DNA of 40,721 nucleotides from Anaeroplasma sp902783745 (GCA_946617655.1 CAMOKL010000013.1:1-40721), one strand, 5' to 3'; counted from the stretch's first letter, positions 1 to 6,805 are shown. Numbers and translations are program-made. Notes: a model not told the origin generated them from the letters alone.

Positions 1-91
1 TTTGTTGTGAAAATACTTACATTTGTACGAATATTAAAGACATTTTTAGACTAAATTAACTATTTATTTTATAATCAATAAAATATTTAAA

Positions 92-113
92 AAGCCCTAT
101 TAATTTAGGGCTT
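92..113 (-). terminator. Intrinsic terminator after the GH105 gene
   Basis: An 8-bp stem (AAGCCCTA / TAGGGCTT) with a 6-nt loop lies just past the GH105 stop codon. On the minus strand a T-rich tract follows. Bases 1-90 are AT-rich and show no gene. Confidence 0.75.
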
Positions 114-127
114 AATAAAATTATAAA

Positions 128-1258
128 TTATTTTAAAATTCTCTTCATTTCAGTGTATGCCATAATAAATGGACCTACACCCTTTGCATCATTTTCAACG
201 ATTGGTTCTGAAATATAATATTCAAAAGTACCATCTCTTCTTCTGTCTTTATCAGGACCTAAGCCTGCAACTAAACAAATTCCACCTAAATTTAGGTCTC
301 CATTGTTATCAGTTAAATACTTATTTGCAATACCTTCAAAAATTCCCATACCAATCTTTTGGTATCTTGGAGGTAATGCTTCTAATCTTACACCCTTTAA
401 AATTGCATACGCAATCATAGATGAACCAGAAGTCTCTAAATAATTACCTTTTCTTGCACCTTGATCAACAACTTGGTAGAACATTTTAGATTCTTTATCC
501 TGATAAATTAATACATTATCAACAATTTCTTTAAATAATTCTTTAATAGTATGGTATTCATCATACATTTCTTCAGACATATAATCATATACATCAATTA
601 AAGAAACCATAAACCAACCTAATGCTCTTAACCAATATTCCTTACTGCATCCTGTATTAGGATCTGCCCAGAACATAGTATGTGTAGAATCCCAACCATG
701 ATGATAAAGCTTTGCCTTTTCATCAAATATATATTTTCTTGCATTCTTATATTGGCTTATAATATCAAAATAGTTCTTTCCACCATACTTAGTTTGATAT
801 CTTGTATAGAAAGGCTGAATCATATAGAATCCATCTAACCATACCTGGTTTGGATAAATCTTCTTATGCCAGAAATTTCCTTCCTTTGTACGAGGTTGAT
901 TCTTAACCTGTTCAAATGTTAAATCAATTGCTTTTTTATATTTTGGATCACCAAATATTTCATCTAAATCAAATAATATCTTTGATTCACAAACATCGTC
1001 TGTTGAATAATTTTCTGGTTCATATCCAAGAATAGAACCATCATCTGATACATAGTAGTCAGTAAACTTCTTAACGAAGTCAATATATTTTTTCTCTCCA
1101 GTCAATTTATAAAGCTCAATTAATGATGTCATCATACATCCATCAATATAATTCCATCTTGCAGGCTTACCTTGCTTAATTGATTCAACATTCCATAATG
1201 GTAATGCTGGATCTGATGTCATTAATTTATCAATATACTTATCTATAATTTTATACAT
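128..1258 (-). CDS. GH105 family unsaturated rhamnogalacturonyl/glucuronyl hydrolase
   Basis: A 376-aa protein resembling YteR/RhiN-type glycoside hydrolases. These remove the unsaturated uronic acid left at the non-reducing end of pectin or related oligosaccharides by polysaccharide lyases. The WLDGFYM motif carries Asp142, matching the catalytic Asp143 of YteR. A HGWDSTHTMFWADP segment and an EYWLRALGWFM segment also fit the (alpha/alpha)6 barrel family, and the length is full. There is no signal peptide, so it should act in the cytoplasm on imported oligosaccharides. It has its own promoter between tsaC and its start, an AAGGAG ribosome site, and a terminator. No transporter or lyase gene lies beside it in the window. 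Exact substrate (rhamnogalacturonan or another uronide) cannot be told from sequence alone. Confidence 0.88.
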   Translation of the reverse strand: MYKIIDKYIDKLMTSDPALPLWNVESIKQGKPARWNYIDGCMMTSLIELYKLTGEKKYIDFVKKFTDYYVSDDGSILGYEPENYSTDDVCESKILFDLDEIFGDPKYKKAIDLTFEQVKNQPRTKEGNFWHKKIYPNQVWLDGFYMIQPFYTRYQTKYGGKNYFDIISQYKNARKYIFDEKAKLYHHGWDSTHTMFWADPNTGCSKEYWLRALGWFMVSLIDVYDYMSEEMYDEYHTIKELFKEIVDNVLIYQDKESKMFYQVVDQGARKGNYLETSGSSMIAYAILKGVRLEALPPRYQKIGMGIFEGIANKYLTDNNGDLNLGGICLVAGLGPDKDRRRDGTFEYYISEPIVENDAKGVGPFIMAYTEMKRILK

Positions 1259-1288
1259 GATATCAAAACTCCTTTTACAATTATCTTC

Positions 1289-1318
1289 ATTATACTATAA
1301 ACAAACTATTTTAATCAA
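1289..1318 (-). promoter_or_regulatory. Promoter of the GH105 gene
   Basis: On the minus strand TTGATT (1313-1318) and TATAAT (1289-1294) are separated by 18 bp, immediately after the tsaC stop codon. No terminator separates tsaC from this gene, so read-through may add to expression. Confidence 0.7.
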
Positions 1319-1319
1319 G

Positions 1320-1868
1320 TTAGATATTTTCAAGTTCTTTTAAAATCATTTCTAAGCTAATTTGTCCAACTCTTAAAACCTTAATATCATCATCTAATAA
1401 TGATACAACAGTAGATGAGATATTACTTGAATTAGTATTAGTATCATATACCTTATCTACTAAATTTCCATATTCTTTTTTAATTAAATCATACTCATTT
1501 AGTGGAACATTTCCACTTTCATTTACTGATGTTGTAAGCATTGGACCATTTTCATTTAATATATCTAAAGCTATCTTATTATTAGGAATTCTTACACCAA
1601 TAGTTTTATAACCAATTTTATTTGTAACTTCTTCTTTTGCTTTTAATATTAAAGTTAAAGGTCCTGGTAAGAATTTGTTAATAAGCTTTTTTGCATCATT
1701 TGACACATATGCAATATCTTCTATTTGTGATAAATTACTACAAAGACAAGCAAGTGGCTTAGATTCTGGTCTTTTTTTAATTTCATAGATTCTTTTTATA
1801 CCATCTTTATCAAATATCTTAGTACCAATACCATATACTGTATCTGTTGGAAATATAATTACACTCAT
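1320..1868 (-). CDS. tsaC: L-threonylcarbamoyladenylate synthase (Sua5/YrdC/YwlC family)
   Basis: A 182-aa single-domain protein that makes threonylcarbamoyl-AMP from threonine, bicarbonate and ATP, the first step of the t6A37 modification of ANN-decoding tRNAs. The N-terminus has the PTDTVYGIG motif, followed by a KKRPESKPLA segment that fits the family's basic substrate pocket, and a TSVNESG motif further on. It is the short TsaC form, without the C-terminal Sua5 domain. The ATG lies one base past the prmC stop (TAATATG) with no clear ribosome site of its own, which suggests translational coupling to prmC. It is the last gene of a nudix-prmC-tsaC operon, a pairing with prmC that is common in Firmicutes. 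Confidence 0.93.
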   Translation of the reverse strand: MSVIIFPTDTVYGIGTKIFDKDGIKRIYEIKKRPESKPLACLCSNLSQIEDIAYVSNDAKKLINKFLPGPLTLILKAKEEVTNKIGYKTIGVRIPNNKIALDILNENGPMLTTSVNESGNVPLNEYDLIKKEYGNLVDKVYDTNTNSSNISSTVVSLLDDDIKVLRVGQISLEMILKELENI

Positions 1869-1869
1869 A

Positions 1870-2718
1870 TTAATCTAGATTGACATAAATAAATGTCATT
1901 CTGTCCCTTCCTTCTAAATCCTTTAAAGTTTCTATTCTTGCATCCTTAAAATAAGTTCTTGCAATCTCTTCAATTTCAATTTTCTTATCATAACCATGTT
2001 CAAATGCAATTAAAGCTCTATCATTTAAATGCTTCTTTAAATCTCTTAAGATAATTCTATAAAACTTTAATCCATCACTACCACCAAATAAAGCAACATT
2101 TGGTTCATTGTCTTTTACTAATGGAGCTACTATTTCATTATCAGGAATATATGGTGGATTAGATACAAATATATCAAATTTCATATCTTCTAAAGGAGCT
2201 AGCATATCTCCTTCTTTAAAGTTGATATTAACACCCATTTTCAAAGCATTTTCTTTTGCAACAGCAAGTGCTTCTTTTGATATATCTGTTGCAGTAACAT
2301 TCATATTCTTTTCTTCTTTAGCAAGAGTAACTGCAATACATCCAGAACCTGTTGCTAAATCACATACATTAACCTTTTGTCCTTTAAAATATTTATCATA
2401 CTTTAATAATACATTTTCTACTAATTCTTCAGTTTCAGGTCTTGGAATTAATACATCCTTATTAACTATAAAATCATATCCATAAAAACAAGCATATCCA
2501 ATTAAATATTGTACAGGTTCATTATGATTTAAATATCTATCATATTTTTGCATAAACTTATTTGATACTTCATTAGGTACTTCATCTTCTAATGCTAAAA
2601 AAAGCTTAGTATTAGATAATCCTGATGCATCCTCTAATAACATTAATACTGCAGCATCTTCTTTATCATGTGCTAAAGCTTCTTCTGCATATTTATTTAA
2701 AAAATCCTTATATTTCAT
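1870..2718 (-). CDS. prmC: Release factor glutamine methyltransferase PrmC
   Basis: A 282-aa class I SAM-dependent methyltransferase that methylates the glutamine of the GGQ motif in peptide-chain release factors 1 and 2. It has the helical N-terminal substrate domain (about residues 1-90), a LIPRPETEELVE segment typical of PrmC, a SAM-binding DLATGSGCIAVTLA motif I, and the catalytic NPPYIP motif near residue 188. The start lies inside the end of the nudix gene (11-bp overlap), with GGATGGG upstream as ribosome site. It is therefore co-translated with its neighbour and followed at one base by tsaC. Function is near certain from the motif set. Confidence 0.95.
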   Translation of the reverse strand: MKYKDFLNKYAEEALAHDKEDAAVLMLLEDASGLSNTKLFLALEDEVPNEVSNKFMQKYDRYLNHNEPVQYLIGYACFYGYDFIVNKDVLIPRPETEELVENVLLKYDKYFKGQKVNVCDLATGSGCIAVTLAKEEKNMNVTATDISKEALAVAKENALKMGVNINFKEGDMLAPLEDMKFDIFVSNPPYIPDNEIVAPLVKDNEPNVALFGGSDGLKFYRIILRDLKKHLNDRALIAFEHGYDKKIEIEEIARTYFKDARIETLKDLEGRDRMTFIYVNLD

Positions 2719-3163
2719 AATAATCCCATCCTATAAATTTATCATTACTATAATTAAGCTTAATACTAAAGAAATCATCACCAGTAAGCATCATTTTTAA
2801 GAAAACCTTATCGCCTTCCCATAAATTAAGCTTAAAAATATCATCTATATCTATCCATTCTAAAGTTCCTTCATCACATTCTTTTAATTCGCCCATAAAT
2901 GTTTTAGATTGATAAAGATGCATAACCTCAGAATAATCATCATTTTGGAATAATATCACGCCTCTTTTAGTAAACCCCATTAAAAAAAGTGAAGTTTCTT
3001 CTCTAACTTCTCTTATTAACGCAACCTCAGGAGTTTCACCTACTTCTATTTTTCCACCTATTCCAATATATTTACCATGATTCATATCATCTTCTTTTTT
3101 ATTTCTTAGAAGCATTAAACACTTATTATCTTTAAATAGATAGCATAATACAGTTTCTTTCAT
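2708..3163 (-). CDS. Nudix (MutT-like) hydrolase, 8-oxo-dGTP diphosphatase type
   Basis: A 151-aa nudix hydrolase that probably cleaves a nucleoside diphosphate derivative such as 8-oxo-dGTP. The nudix box begins with GGKIEVGE near residue 36 and continues to REVREETS; the catalytic REVREE core is intact, but the usual Gly of the EExG motif is Ser. The N-terminal TVLCYLFKDNKCLML and the GKYIGIGGKIE motif match MutT-like 8-oxo-dGTPases of Bacillus. It leads the operon with prmC and tsaC and has a recognisable promoter upstream. Substrate is inferred from family resemblance only. Confidence 0.85.
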   Translation of the reverse strand: MKETVLCYLFKDNKCLMLLRNKKEDDMNHGKYIGIGGKIEVGETPEVALIREVREETSLFLMGFTKRGVILFQNDDYSEVMHLYQSKTFMGELKECDEGTLEWIDIDDIFKLNLWEGDKVFLKMMLTGDDFFSIKLNYSNDKFIGWDYYEI

Positions 3164-3178
3164 ATAACCACCATAAGA

Positions 3179-3207
3179 ATTTTACCATATTTAATATTTA
3201 TTTTAAA
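3179..3207 (-). promoter_or_regulatory. Promoter of the nudix-prmC-tsaC operon
   Basis: TTTAAA (3202-3207) and TAAAAT (3179-3184) are spaced by 17 bp on the minus strand, between the terminator of the upstream gene and the nudix start. TGGTGG precedes the ATG as ribosome site. Confidence 0.55.
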
Positions 3208-3217
3208 CAAAAAGAAA

Positions 3218-3256
3218 TAGCATAGGAAATCCTAATACAAGAATTATCCTATGCTA
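3218..3256 (-). terminator. Intrinsic terminator after the FakA-C-like gene
   Basis: A perfect 10-bp stem (TAGCATAGGA / TCCTATGCTA) with a 19-nt loop, followed on the minus strand by TTTCTTTTTGTTT. It lies just past the stop codon of the 87-aa gene. Confidence 0.8.
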
Positions 3257-3269
3257 CTATAAATGACTT

Positions 3270-3533
3270 TTAGCCTTTTAAGCCTCTTGCTTGTCTATCC
3301 ATATCTTCAACAACGATATCATAGATTTCGCCTAATGTTCTACAATATTTTAATACTTCCCAAGGCTCATTTGTATGGAAATGAATTTTTACTAAATCTT
3401 CATCTCCTACTATTAATGTACAATCACCCTTAAAATTCTTTTCAAAATATTCAGTCATTGCATCTGGATCAAGGTTTTCACCTTCAACCAATAATTGTGT
3501 ATCATATCTAAATTCAATAGATTGTTCAGCCAT
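3270..3533 (-). CDS. Free-standing FakA/YloV C-terminal-like domain protein
   Basis: An 87-aa protein that looks like only the C-terminal end of fatty-acid kinase FakA (DhaK-like YloV family). The series LLVEGENLD, GDEDLVKIHFHTNEP and a closing VVEDMDRQ matches the FakA C-terminal domain pattern (VVGDDDLVKVHVHTNDP...). The kinase DhaL domain and middle domain are absent. Small proteins of this kind have been labelled 'kinase to dihydroxyacetone kinase' in Clostridia, but they lack any kinase residues. The start is ATG at 3533, because GGAGGA lies just before it; an in-frame TTG 15 bases upstream overlaps that site. It is monocistronic with a strong promoter and terminator. A DegV (FakB-like) gene occurs elsewhere in the window at 26925. 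Function unknown; binding to a FakB/DegV partner is only inferred. Confidence 0.7.
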   Translation of the reverse strand: MAEQSIEFRYDTQLLVEGENLDPDAMTEYFEKNFKGDCTLIVGDEDLVKIHFHTNEPWEVLKYCRTLGEIYDIVVEDMDRQARGLKG

Positions 3534-3559
3534 ATTAATTTCCTCCAAATTATGTACTC

Positions 3560-3588
3560 ATTATATAACAGGAGTTTTCTAAATTCAA
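3560..3588 (-). promoter_or_regulatory. Promoter of the FakA-C-like gene
   Basis: TTGAAT (3583-3588), 17 bp, TATAAT (3560-3565), a near-consensus sigma-A promoter. Just upstream lies a small AGTTAG / CTAACT hairpin (3605-3622) of unknown role. Confidence 0.8.
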
Positions 3589-3651
3589 GAAAATAAATAA
3601 TAAAAGTTAGCTTTGTCTAACTAAATAGTATTTATTTCGGACTAAAATGCT

Positions 3652-3676
3652 AAAAAAGCTCAAAACGAGCTTTTTT
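3652..3676 (-). terminator. Intrinsic terminator of the DUF2130 gene
   Basis: AAAAAAGCTC (3652-3661) pairs with GAGCTTTTTT (3667-3676) around a 5-nt loop. The TAA stop of the DUF2130 gene overlaps the base of the stem. Confidence 0.8.
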
Positions 3677-5189
3677 AATCTAGTTTATCTATTTTCTTTA
3701 GATCACGATTTAATCTAATAGAAAATGTTTCTATTTTATCATTAATTCTATTAATATATGCTGTAATTATATGATCAATTGATTGGCTTATCTTTTCTGA
3801 TGCATTTTTAATTACTTGATTATTTTTATTAATATCTTCTATATCACGTTCTAATAATTGAAGCTGCTTATCTAAATAAGATTCTTTTATTTTATCAAAA
3901 TCTTCTAAGATTAAAGTTTTATCCTTAAATTCTAATTCTTCTTTGACCTTATTTAAAACTAATTCCTGATATCTTTTAGATAATGATGTAATAATATTTA
4001 AGAATGTCATTAAATATGCAGGTCTTACAACGTACATATCATCATATTCTCTTACCCTCCACATAGGTAATGCGTTAGGCTTATCCATTTCTAGGTTAGA
4101 TACTAATACTGCATATTTACATGTTTTCTTACGTCTATTAGAATCTAGCTTCTTATAATAGCTTTCATTAGTCTTTTTATTAACTGAATCTGGATTTTCA
4201 TCTTTCATATCCATGCATACTGATGTTATCTCTTCATTAGGATTATGTTCTAATGTTGCATATACCCTAAATATATAATCAGCCTTAGAACCATTACTCT
4301 CTCCTTCATCTTTAATAACCTCATTATCCTTATTCCATGTACAACATTCAAATCCGTTTTGTAATGCTTCTATTACTGTATTATTACACCAAGCTTCTAA
4401 ATCCTCACCTGTTTGTTTAACATTTAAAGATGCTTTTTGACGTTGTAATTGGTTTATTTCGTCATCCTTTTTTCTTAATTCTATTTGATAATGCTCTTTA
4501 AGCTCATTAATAGATTTAATATGATTTAATTCATTTTCACTTTTTATCTTTTCTATATCAAATTCATATTTATTCTTTTGATTTAAAATATCTTCATTCT
4601 TTTTTGAAATGATATCCTTATATTTATTATCAAGTTCTAATTCCTTATTTTTTAAATTAGAATCATTTTCTCTACTTAATATATCAAGCTTATGCTTTAA
4701 ATCTTCTATTTGGTTTATATATTCATTTTTTACTTCATTTAGTTTAATTTCTAAATTCGCTTTCTCATTAGATTTTAATACTTCAAGTTCACGTCTTACC
4801 TTTTCTAATACCTCTCCATATTCTTTATCTTTATCTAAAGAAAGCTTATTTAATTCATCCTGATGAATCTTAGAAAGCTCTGTTAATTTTATTTCTAAAT
4901 CAGCCTTATTCTTATCATTTTGGCTTTTTAATTCATTTTTTAGTTCTAACACCACTAATTGATGCTTTCTTTCTTCTTCAGCTAAAAAAGCCTTATTTTC
5001 GATATCTAAAGACTTCTTATATTCATTAAGCTTTTCTAAATATAATTGATCACGACCACTTTTAATTGCATCTTCTATTGTTGTCCTATCTATTTTTTCT
5101 ATTTCTAAAAGATCAATGATGTCTCCTTTTTTTGCATCATTTTCTAAAACTAATGTGTTTTTATCTATAACTCTAACTGATACTTTCAT
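3675..5189 (-). CDS. DUF2130 coiled-coil protein with a nuclease-like core
   Basis: A 504-aa protein matching the DUF2130 family. Residues about 50-255 are almost entirely charged heptads (Glu/Lys/Leu), a long coiled coil. The conserved core follows: TGEDLEAWC near 260, GSKADYIFRV with Asp304, CMDMKDEN with Asp327 and Lys329, then NRRKKTCKYAVLVSNLEMD. A second coiled coil runs from about 415 to the end. The D...DxK spacing resembles the PD-(D/E)XK nuclease core; that reading is inference, since the family is uncharacterised. No membrane segment or signal peptide is present. The start is ATG at 5189 because AAGGAGTG precedes it; an upstream in-frame ATG contains that ribosome site. Two small RNAs are transcribed toward this gene immediately upstream. 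Confidence 0.8.
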   Translation of the reverse strand: MKVSVRVIDKNTLVLENDAKKGDIIDLLEIEKIDRTTIEDAIKSGRDQLYLEKLNEYKKSLDIENKAFLAEEERKHQLVVLELKNELKSQNDKNKADLEIKLTELSKIHQDELNKLSLDKDKEYGEVLEKVRRELEVLKSNEKANLEIKLNEVKNEYINQIEDLKHKLDILSRENDSNLKNKELELDNKYKDIISKKNEDILNQKNKYEFDIEKIKSENELNHIKSINELKEHYQIELRKKDDEINQLQRQKASLNVKQTGEDLEAWCNNTVIEALQNGFECCTWNKDNEVIKDEGESNGSKADYIFRVYATLEHNPNEEITSVCMDMKDENPDSVNKKTNESYYKKLDSNRRKKTCKYAVLVSNLEMDKPNALPMWRVREYDDMYVVRPAYLMTFLNIITSLSKRYQELVLNKVKEELEFKDKTLILEDFDKIKESYLDKQLQLLERDIEDINKNNQVIKNASEKISQSIDHIITAYINRINDKIETFSIRLNRDLKKIDKLD

Positions 5190-5216
5190 AAAATCACTCC
5201 TTATCATTTATTATTA

Positions 5217-5222
5217 TAGTTT
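5217..5222 (-). promoter_or_regulatory. Possible -10 element of the DUF2130 gene
   Basis: A TATAAT hexamer on the minus strand lies about 28 bases before the ATG, just after the terminator of small RNA A. No good -35 is seen, so expression may rely partly on read-through from the small RNA promoters. Confidence 0.4.
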
Positions 5223-5240
5223 ATAAATTAAAAAATTGCT

Positions 5241-5273
5241 AAAAAAAGAGAAGCACCCAATTTCGGGTGCTTC
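5241..5273 (-). terminator. Terminator of small RNA A
   Basis: A 9-bp stem GAAGCACCC (5250-5258) / GGGTGCTTC (5265-5273), followed on the minus strand by CTCTTTTTTT. Confidence 0.9.
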
Positions 5274-5371
5274 CTTATCCAGTGTGTTTTAAGTCTTTCT
5301 GACTATAGTTATAAATAGTGTCCATAGCGATTGCTACTTTAAAGGCACTTAGGCTCTTCCTCACTATCTTC
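5241..5371 (-). ncRNA. Small structured RNA, copy A (unrecognised family)
   Basis: About 130 nt transcribed from its own extended -10 promoter and ended by its own terminator. It is clearly related in sequence to copy B 190 bases upstream. Predicted order of elements (plus coordinates): closing stem P1 (5362-5367 with 5315-5320), enclosing hairpin P2 (5351-5361), a conserved AGUGCC linker and hairpin P3 (5325-5336), the conserved AUGGACACUA, then hairpin P4 (5292-5304), a conserved ACUGGA...AAGGAA segment and the terminator stem. P1, P3 and the terminator stem differ from copy B by paired changes that keep base pairing. No open reading frame of note is inside. I do not recognise it as a known riboswitch, 6S, SRP or tmRNA. 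Confidence 0.7.
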
Positions 5372-5377
5372 ACCTGT

Positions 5378-5386
5378 ATTATAGCA
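5378..5386 (-). promoter_or_regulatory. Extended -10 promoter of small RNA A
   Basis: TGCTATAAT on the minus strand is a consensus extended -10. The -35 is poor (TACACT at 17 bp), as expected for this promoter class. Transcription should start near 5371. Confidence 0.75.
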
Positions 5387-5430
5387 CAAAAATGTAGACA
5401 AGTGTAGGACAAAATAAAAAAATTGTTATA

Positions 5431-5558
5431 TAAACAGAAAACACCCGATTTTCGGGTGTTTCCTTTTCCAGTGTTTTATAGTCTTTACGACTTTTGATAT
5501 ATTAGTGTCCATGACCTCTGTCATTTCTCTGGCACTCAGGCTCAGCCTCACTAATTGC
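5431..5558 (-). ncRNA. Small structured RNA, copy B (paralogue of copy A)
   Basis: About 128 nt with its own sigma-A promoter and terminator. Its stems in order are P1 (5549-5555 with 5501-5507), P2 AGGC-TGA-GCCT (5538-5548), P3 ATGAC-AGAG-GTCAT (5511-5524), P4 (5480-5492) and the terminator stem (5437-5462). Compared with copy A, the P1 outer pair is swapped, P3 is rebuilt with different paired bases, and the terminator stem has a G-C to A-U swap. The unpaired segments AGUGCC, AUGGACACUA, AAAACAC and CUGGA-AAGGAA are conserved. This pattern supports a folded functional RNA rather than a coding or spacer repeat. Role unknown. Confidence 0.7.
5437..5462 (-). terminator. Terminator of small RNA B
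   Basis: AAACACCCG (5439-5447) pairs with CGGGTGTTT (5453-5461) and the minus strand continues TTTTCTGTTT. Its U-tract is weaker than that of copy A, so some read-through into copy A is possible. Confidence 0.8.
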
Positions 5559-5564
5559 AACTTC

Positions 5565-5593
5565 ATAATAGACTATTTTTTTTAGTTTGTAAA
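5565..5593 (-). promoter_or_regulatory. Promoter of small RNA B
   Basis: TTTACA (5588-5593), exactly 17 bp including an A8 run, then TATTAT (5565-5570) on the minus strand. Transcription should start near 5558. Confidence 0.8.
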
Positions 5594-5610
5594 GTACTAA
5601 TTTTTTAATA

Positions 5611-5643
5611 AAAAAGCCCTTGTACTAAGTACAAGGTTTTTTT
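5611..5643 (-). terminator. Terminator after the acetyltransferase pair
   Basis: CCTTGTAC (5618-5625) and GTACAAGG (5629-5636) form an 8-bp stem flanked by A- and T-runs, so it can work in both directions. It probably ends the acetyltransferase operon and shields the small RNA promoters. Bases 5644-5814 are very AT-rich, with only an imperfect inverted repeat (AATCA / TGATT, 5681-5693), and no gene is seen there. Confidence 0.75.
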
Positions 5644-5814
5644 ATTATTTTTTTTATTTTTGTATTGACGATATCTAAATAATCAAAATGATTTTTTAAA
5701 TATCAAATAATGAATTTTTCCTTCAATTTATATATGAAATATAATAAATATATTTCAAATACACAATCATTATAGCATATAAATTAATACAATAAAATAT
5801 ATTTTATTGATAAT

Positions 5815-6258
5815 TTATAAATATAATTCCATTTTATAATGAGGGATTCCATCTTCCATAAATTCATCACCTACGCATTTAAATCCAGCTTTACTATAAA
5901 AAGGGATAGCGTATGTTTGTGCATGTATTGTAATAACGTTATCTAGATTTTTTTCACGTACTAGGCTTATGGCATCCTTAAGCATTAAAAGGCCAATGTT
6001 TTTTCTTCTATATTCTTTTTTTACAACCACTCTTCCAATACATGATGTATTTAAATACATATTTTTAGGAATTACTCTTAAATAAGCTATTATTTTATCG
6101 TTATCCTTATAATATATATGATATGAATTTTTATCTACATTATCTATATCCTGATATGGACAGTTTTGTTCTACAATAAATATTTCTTGTCTTAATTTGT
6201 AAATCTCATATAAATCATTAATATTTAATTCTAAAAATTCTTTTATATATTTTTCCAT
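5815..6258 (-). CDS. GNAT N-acetyltransferase, ElaA-like
   Basis: A 147-aa acetyl-CoA dependent acetyltransferase of the ElaA type. The N-terminal LRQEIFIVEQNCPYQDID motif is the ElaA hallmark. It is followed by the acetyl-CoA binding IGRVVVKKEYRRKNIG (Q/RxxGxG-like loop) near residue 75, and by FYSKAGFKCVGDEFMEDGIPHYKM at the C-terminus. The start codon overlaps the stop of the upstream acetyltransferase (TAATG), so the two are translated together. The natural substrate of ElaA proteins is not established. A terminator lies about 180 bases downstream. Confidence 0.85.
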   Translation of the reverse strand: MEKYIKEFLELNINDLYEIYKLRQEIFIVEQNCPYQDIDNVDKNSYHIYYKDNDKIIAYLRVIPKNMYLNTSCIGRVVVKKEYRRKNIGLLMLKDAISLVREKNLDNVITIHAQTYAIPFYSKAGFKCVGDEFMEDGIPHYKMELYL

Positions 6259-6725
6259 TAATCTATGATAATCTCCATTTGGTATTCTTTTACAAAAAAT
6301 CCCATTCTTTTATAAAATTCTTTTGCGTTATCATTTCCTTCCCATACGTTTAATGTAACATCATGACAATTAATCTTTTTGGCAAAATCTTTTACATAAG
6401 ATATTAAACTTGATCCTATGTTCATACCTCTTTTATTACTATCTACACATAAATCATCTATAAATAATGTTTTATATTTATGCATATTTATTGAATTAGA
6501 TGATTTAATAACACAAAAAGCGTATCCTAATACATTATCACTATCATCTACATAAACAAATATAGGAGTAGCATCATTTGATATAATATCTTTTAATTCT
6601 TCATTTGTATATTTTGTTGTCCCAGAAATAAAAATATCAGGTCTTATTTTATGATGTATTTCTAATACTTCACTTAATAATTTATTTATTGTAGTTATAT
6701 CCTTTTCTTTAGCTCTTCTTATCAT
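6258..6725 (-). CDS. GNAT N-acetyltransferase
   Basis: A 155-aa GCN5-related acetyltransferase. The acetyl-CoA motif is LCVDSNKRGMNIGSSLI near residues 90-110, and a closing NDNAKEFYKRMGF motif is typical of the fold. It opens a two-gene operon with the ElaA-like gene and has an AAGGAT ribosome site before its ATG. Sequence does not reveal the acceptor; a small-molecule amine or a protein N-terminus are both possible. A perfect 18-bp palindrome lies in its promoter region, so it may be under repressor control. Confidence 0.85.
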   Translation of the reverse strand: MIRRAKEKDITTINKLLSEVLEIHHKIRPDIFISGTTKYTNEELKDIISNDATPIFVYVDDSDNVLGYAFCVIKSSNSINMHKYKTLFIDDLCVDSNKRGMNIGSSLISYVKDFAKKINCHDVTLNVWEGNDNAKEFYKRMGFFVKEYQMEIIID

Positions 6726-6749
6726 ATTTTTAAATCCTTTCGATTAATA

Positions 6750-6758
6750 ATTATAGCA
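6750..6758 (-). promoter_or_regulatory. Extended -10 promoter of the acetyltransferase operon
   Basis: TGCTATAAT on the minus strand about 25 bases before the ATG. The -35 position falls inside the adjacent palindrome and does not match the consensus. Confidence 0.6.
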
Positions 6759-6762
6759 TATA

Positions 6763-6780
6763 AAGATACTTAAGTATCTT
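6763..6780. promoter_or_regulatory. Perfect 18-bp palindrome, candidate operator
   Basis: AAGATACTTAAGTATCTT is a perfect palindrome that spans the -35 region of the acetyltransferase promoter. It is not followed by a T-run on either strand that would make it a terminator, so a repressor or activator site is the better guess. Confidence 0.5.
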
Positions 6781-6805
6781 ATATTATATATATAATAGGA
6801 TAGAA

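Noticed and set aside
3534..3548. Longer start of the 87-aa gene
   Set aside because: The extra codons are the GGAGGA ribosome site itself; the same reasoning shortened purB, purD, purK, purE, fhs and several other genes.
5241..5570. CRISPR array or simple repeat
   Set aside because: Only two units about 190 bases apart, with unequal stems that covary and each with promoter and terminator.
5661..5700. Plus-strand promoter (TTGACG) and small ORF
   Set aside because: The -10 is poor and any ATG downstream stops within a few codons.
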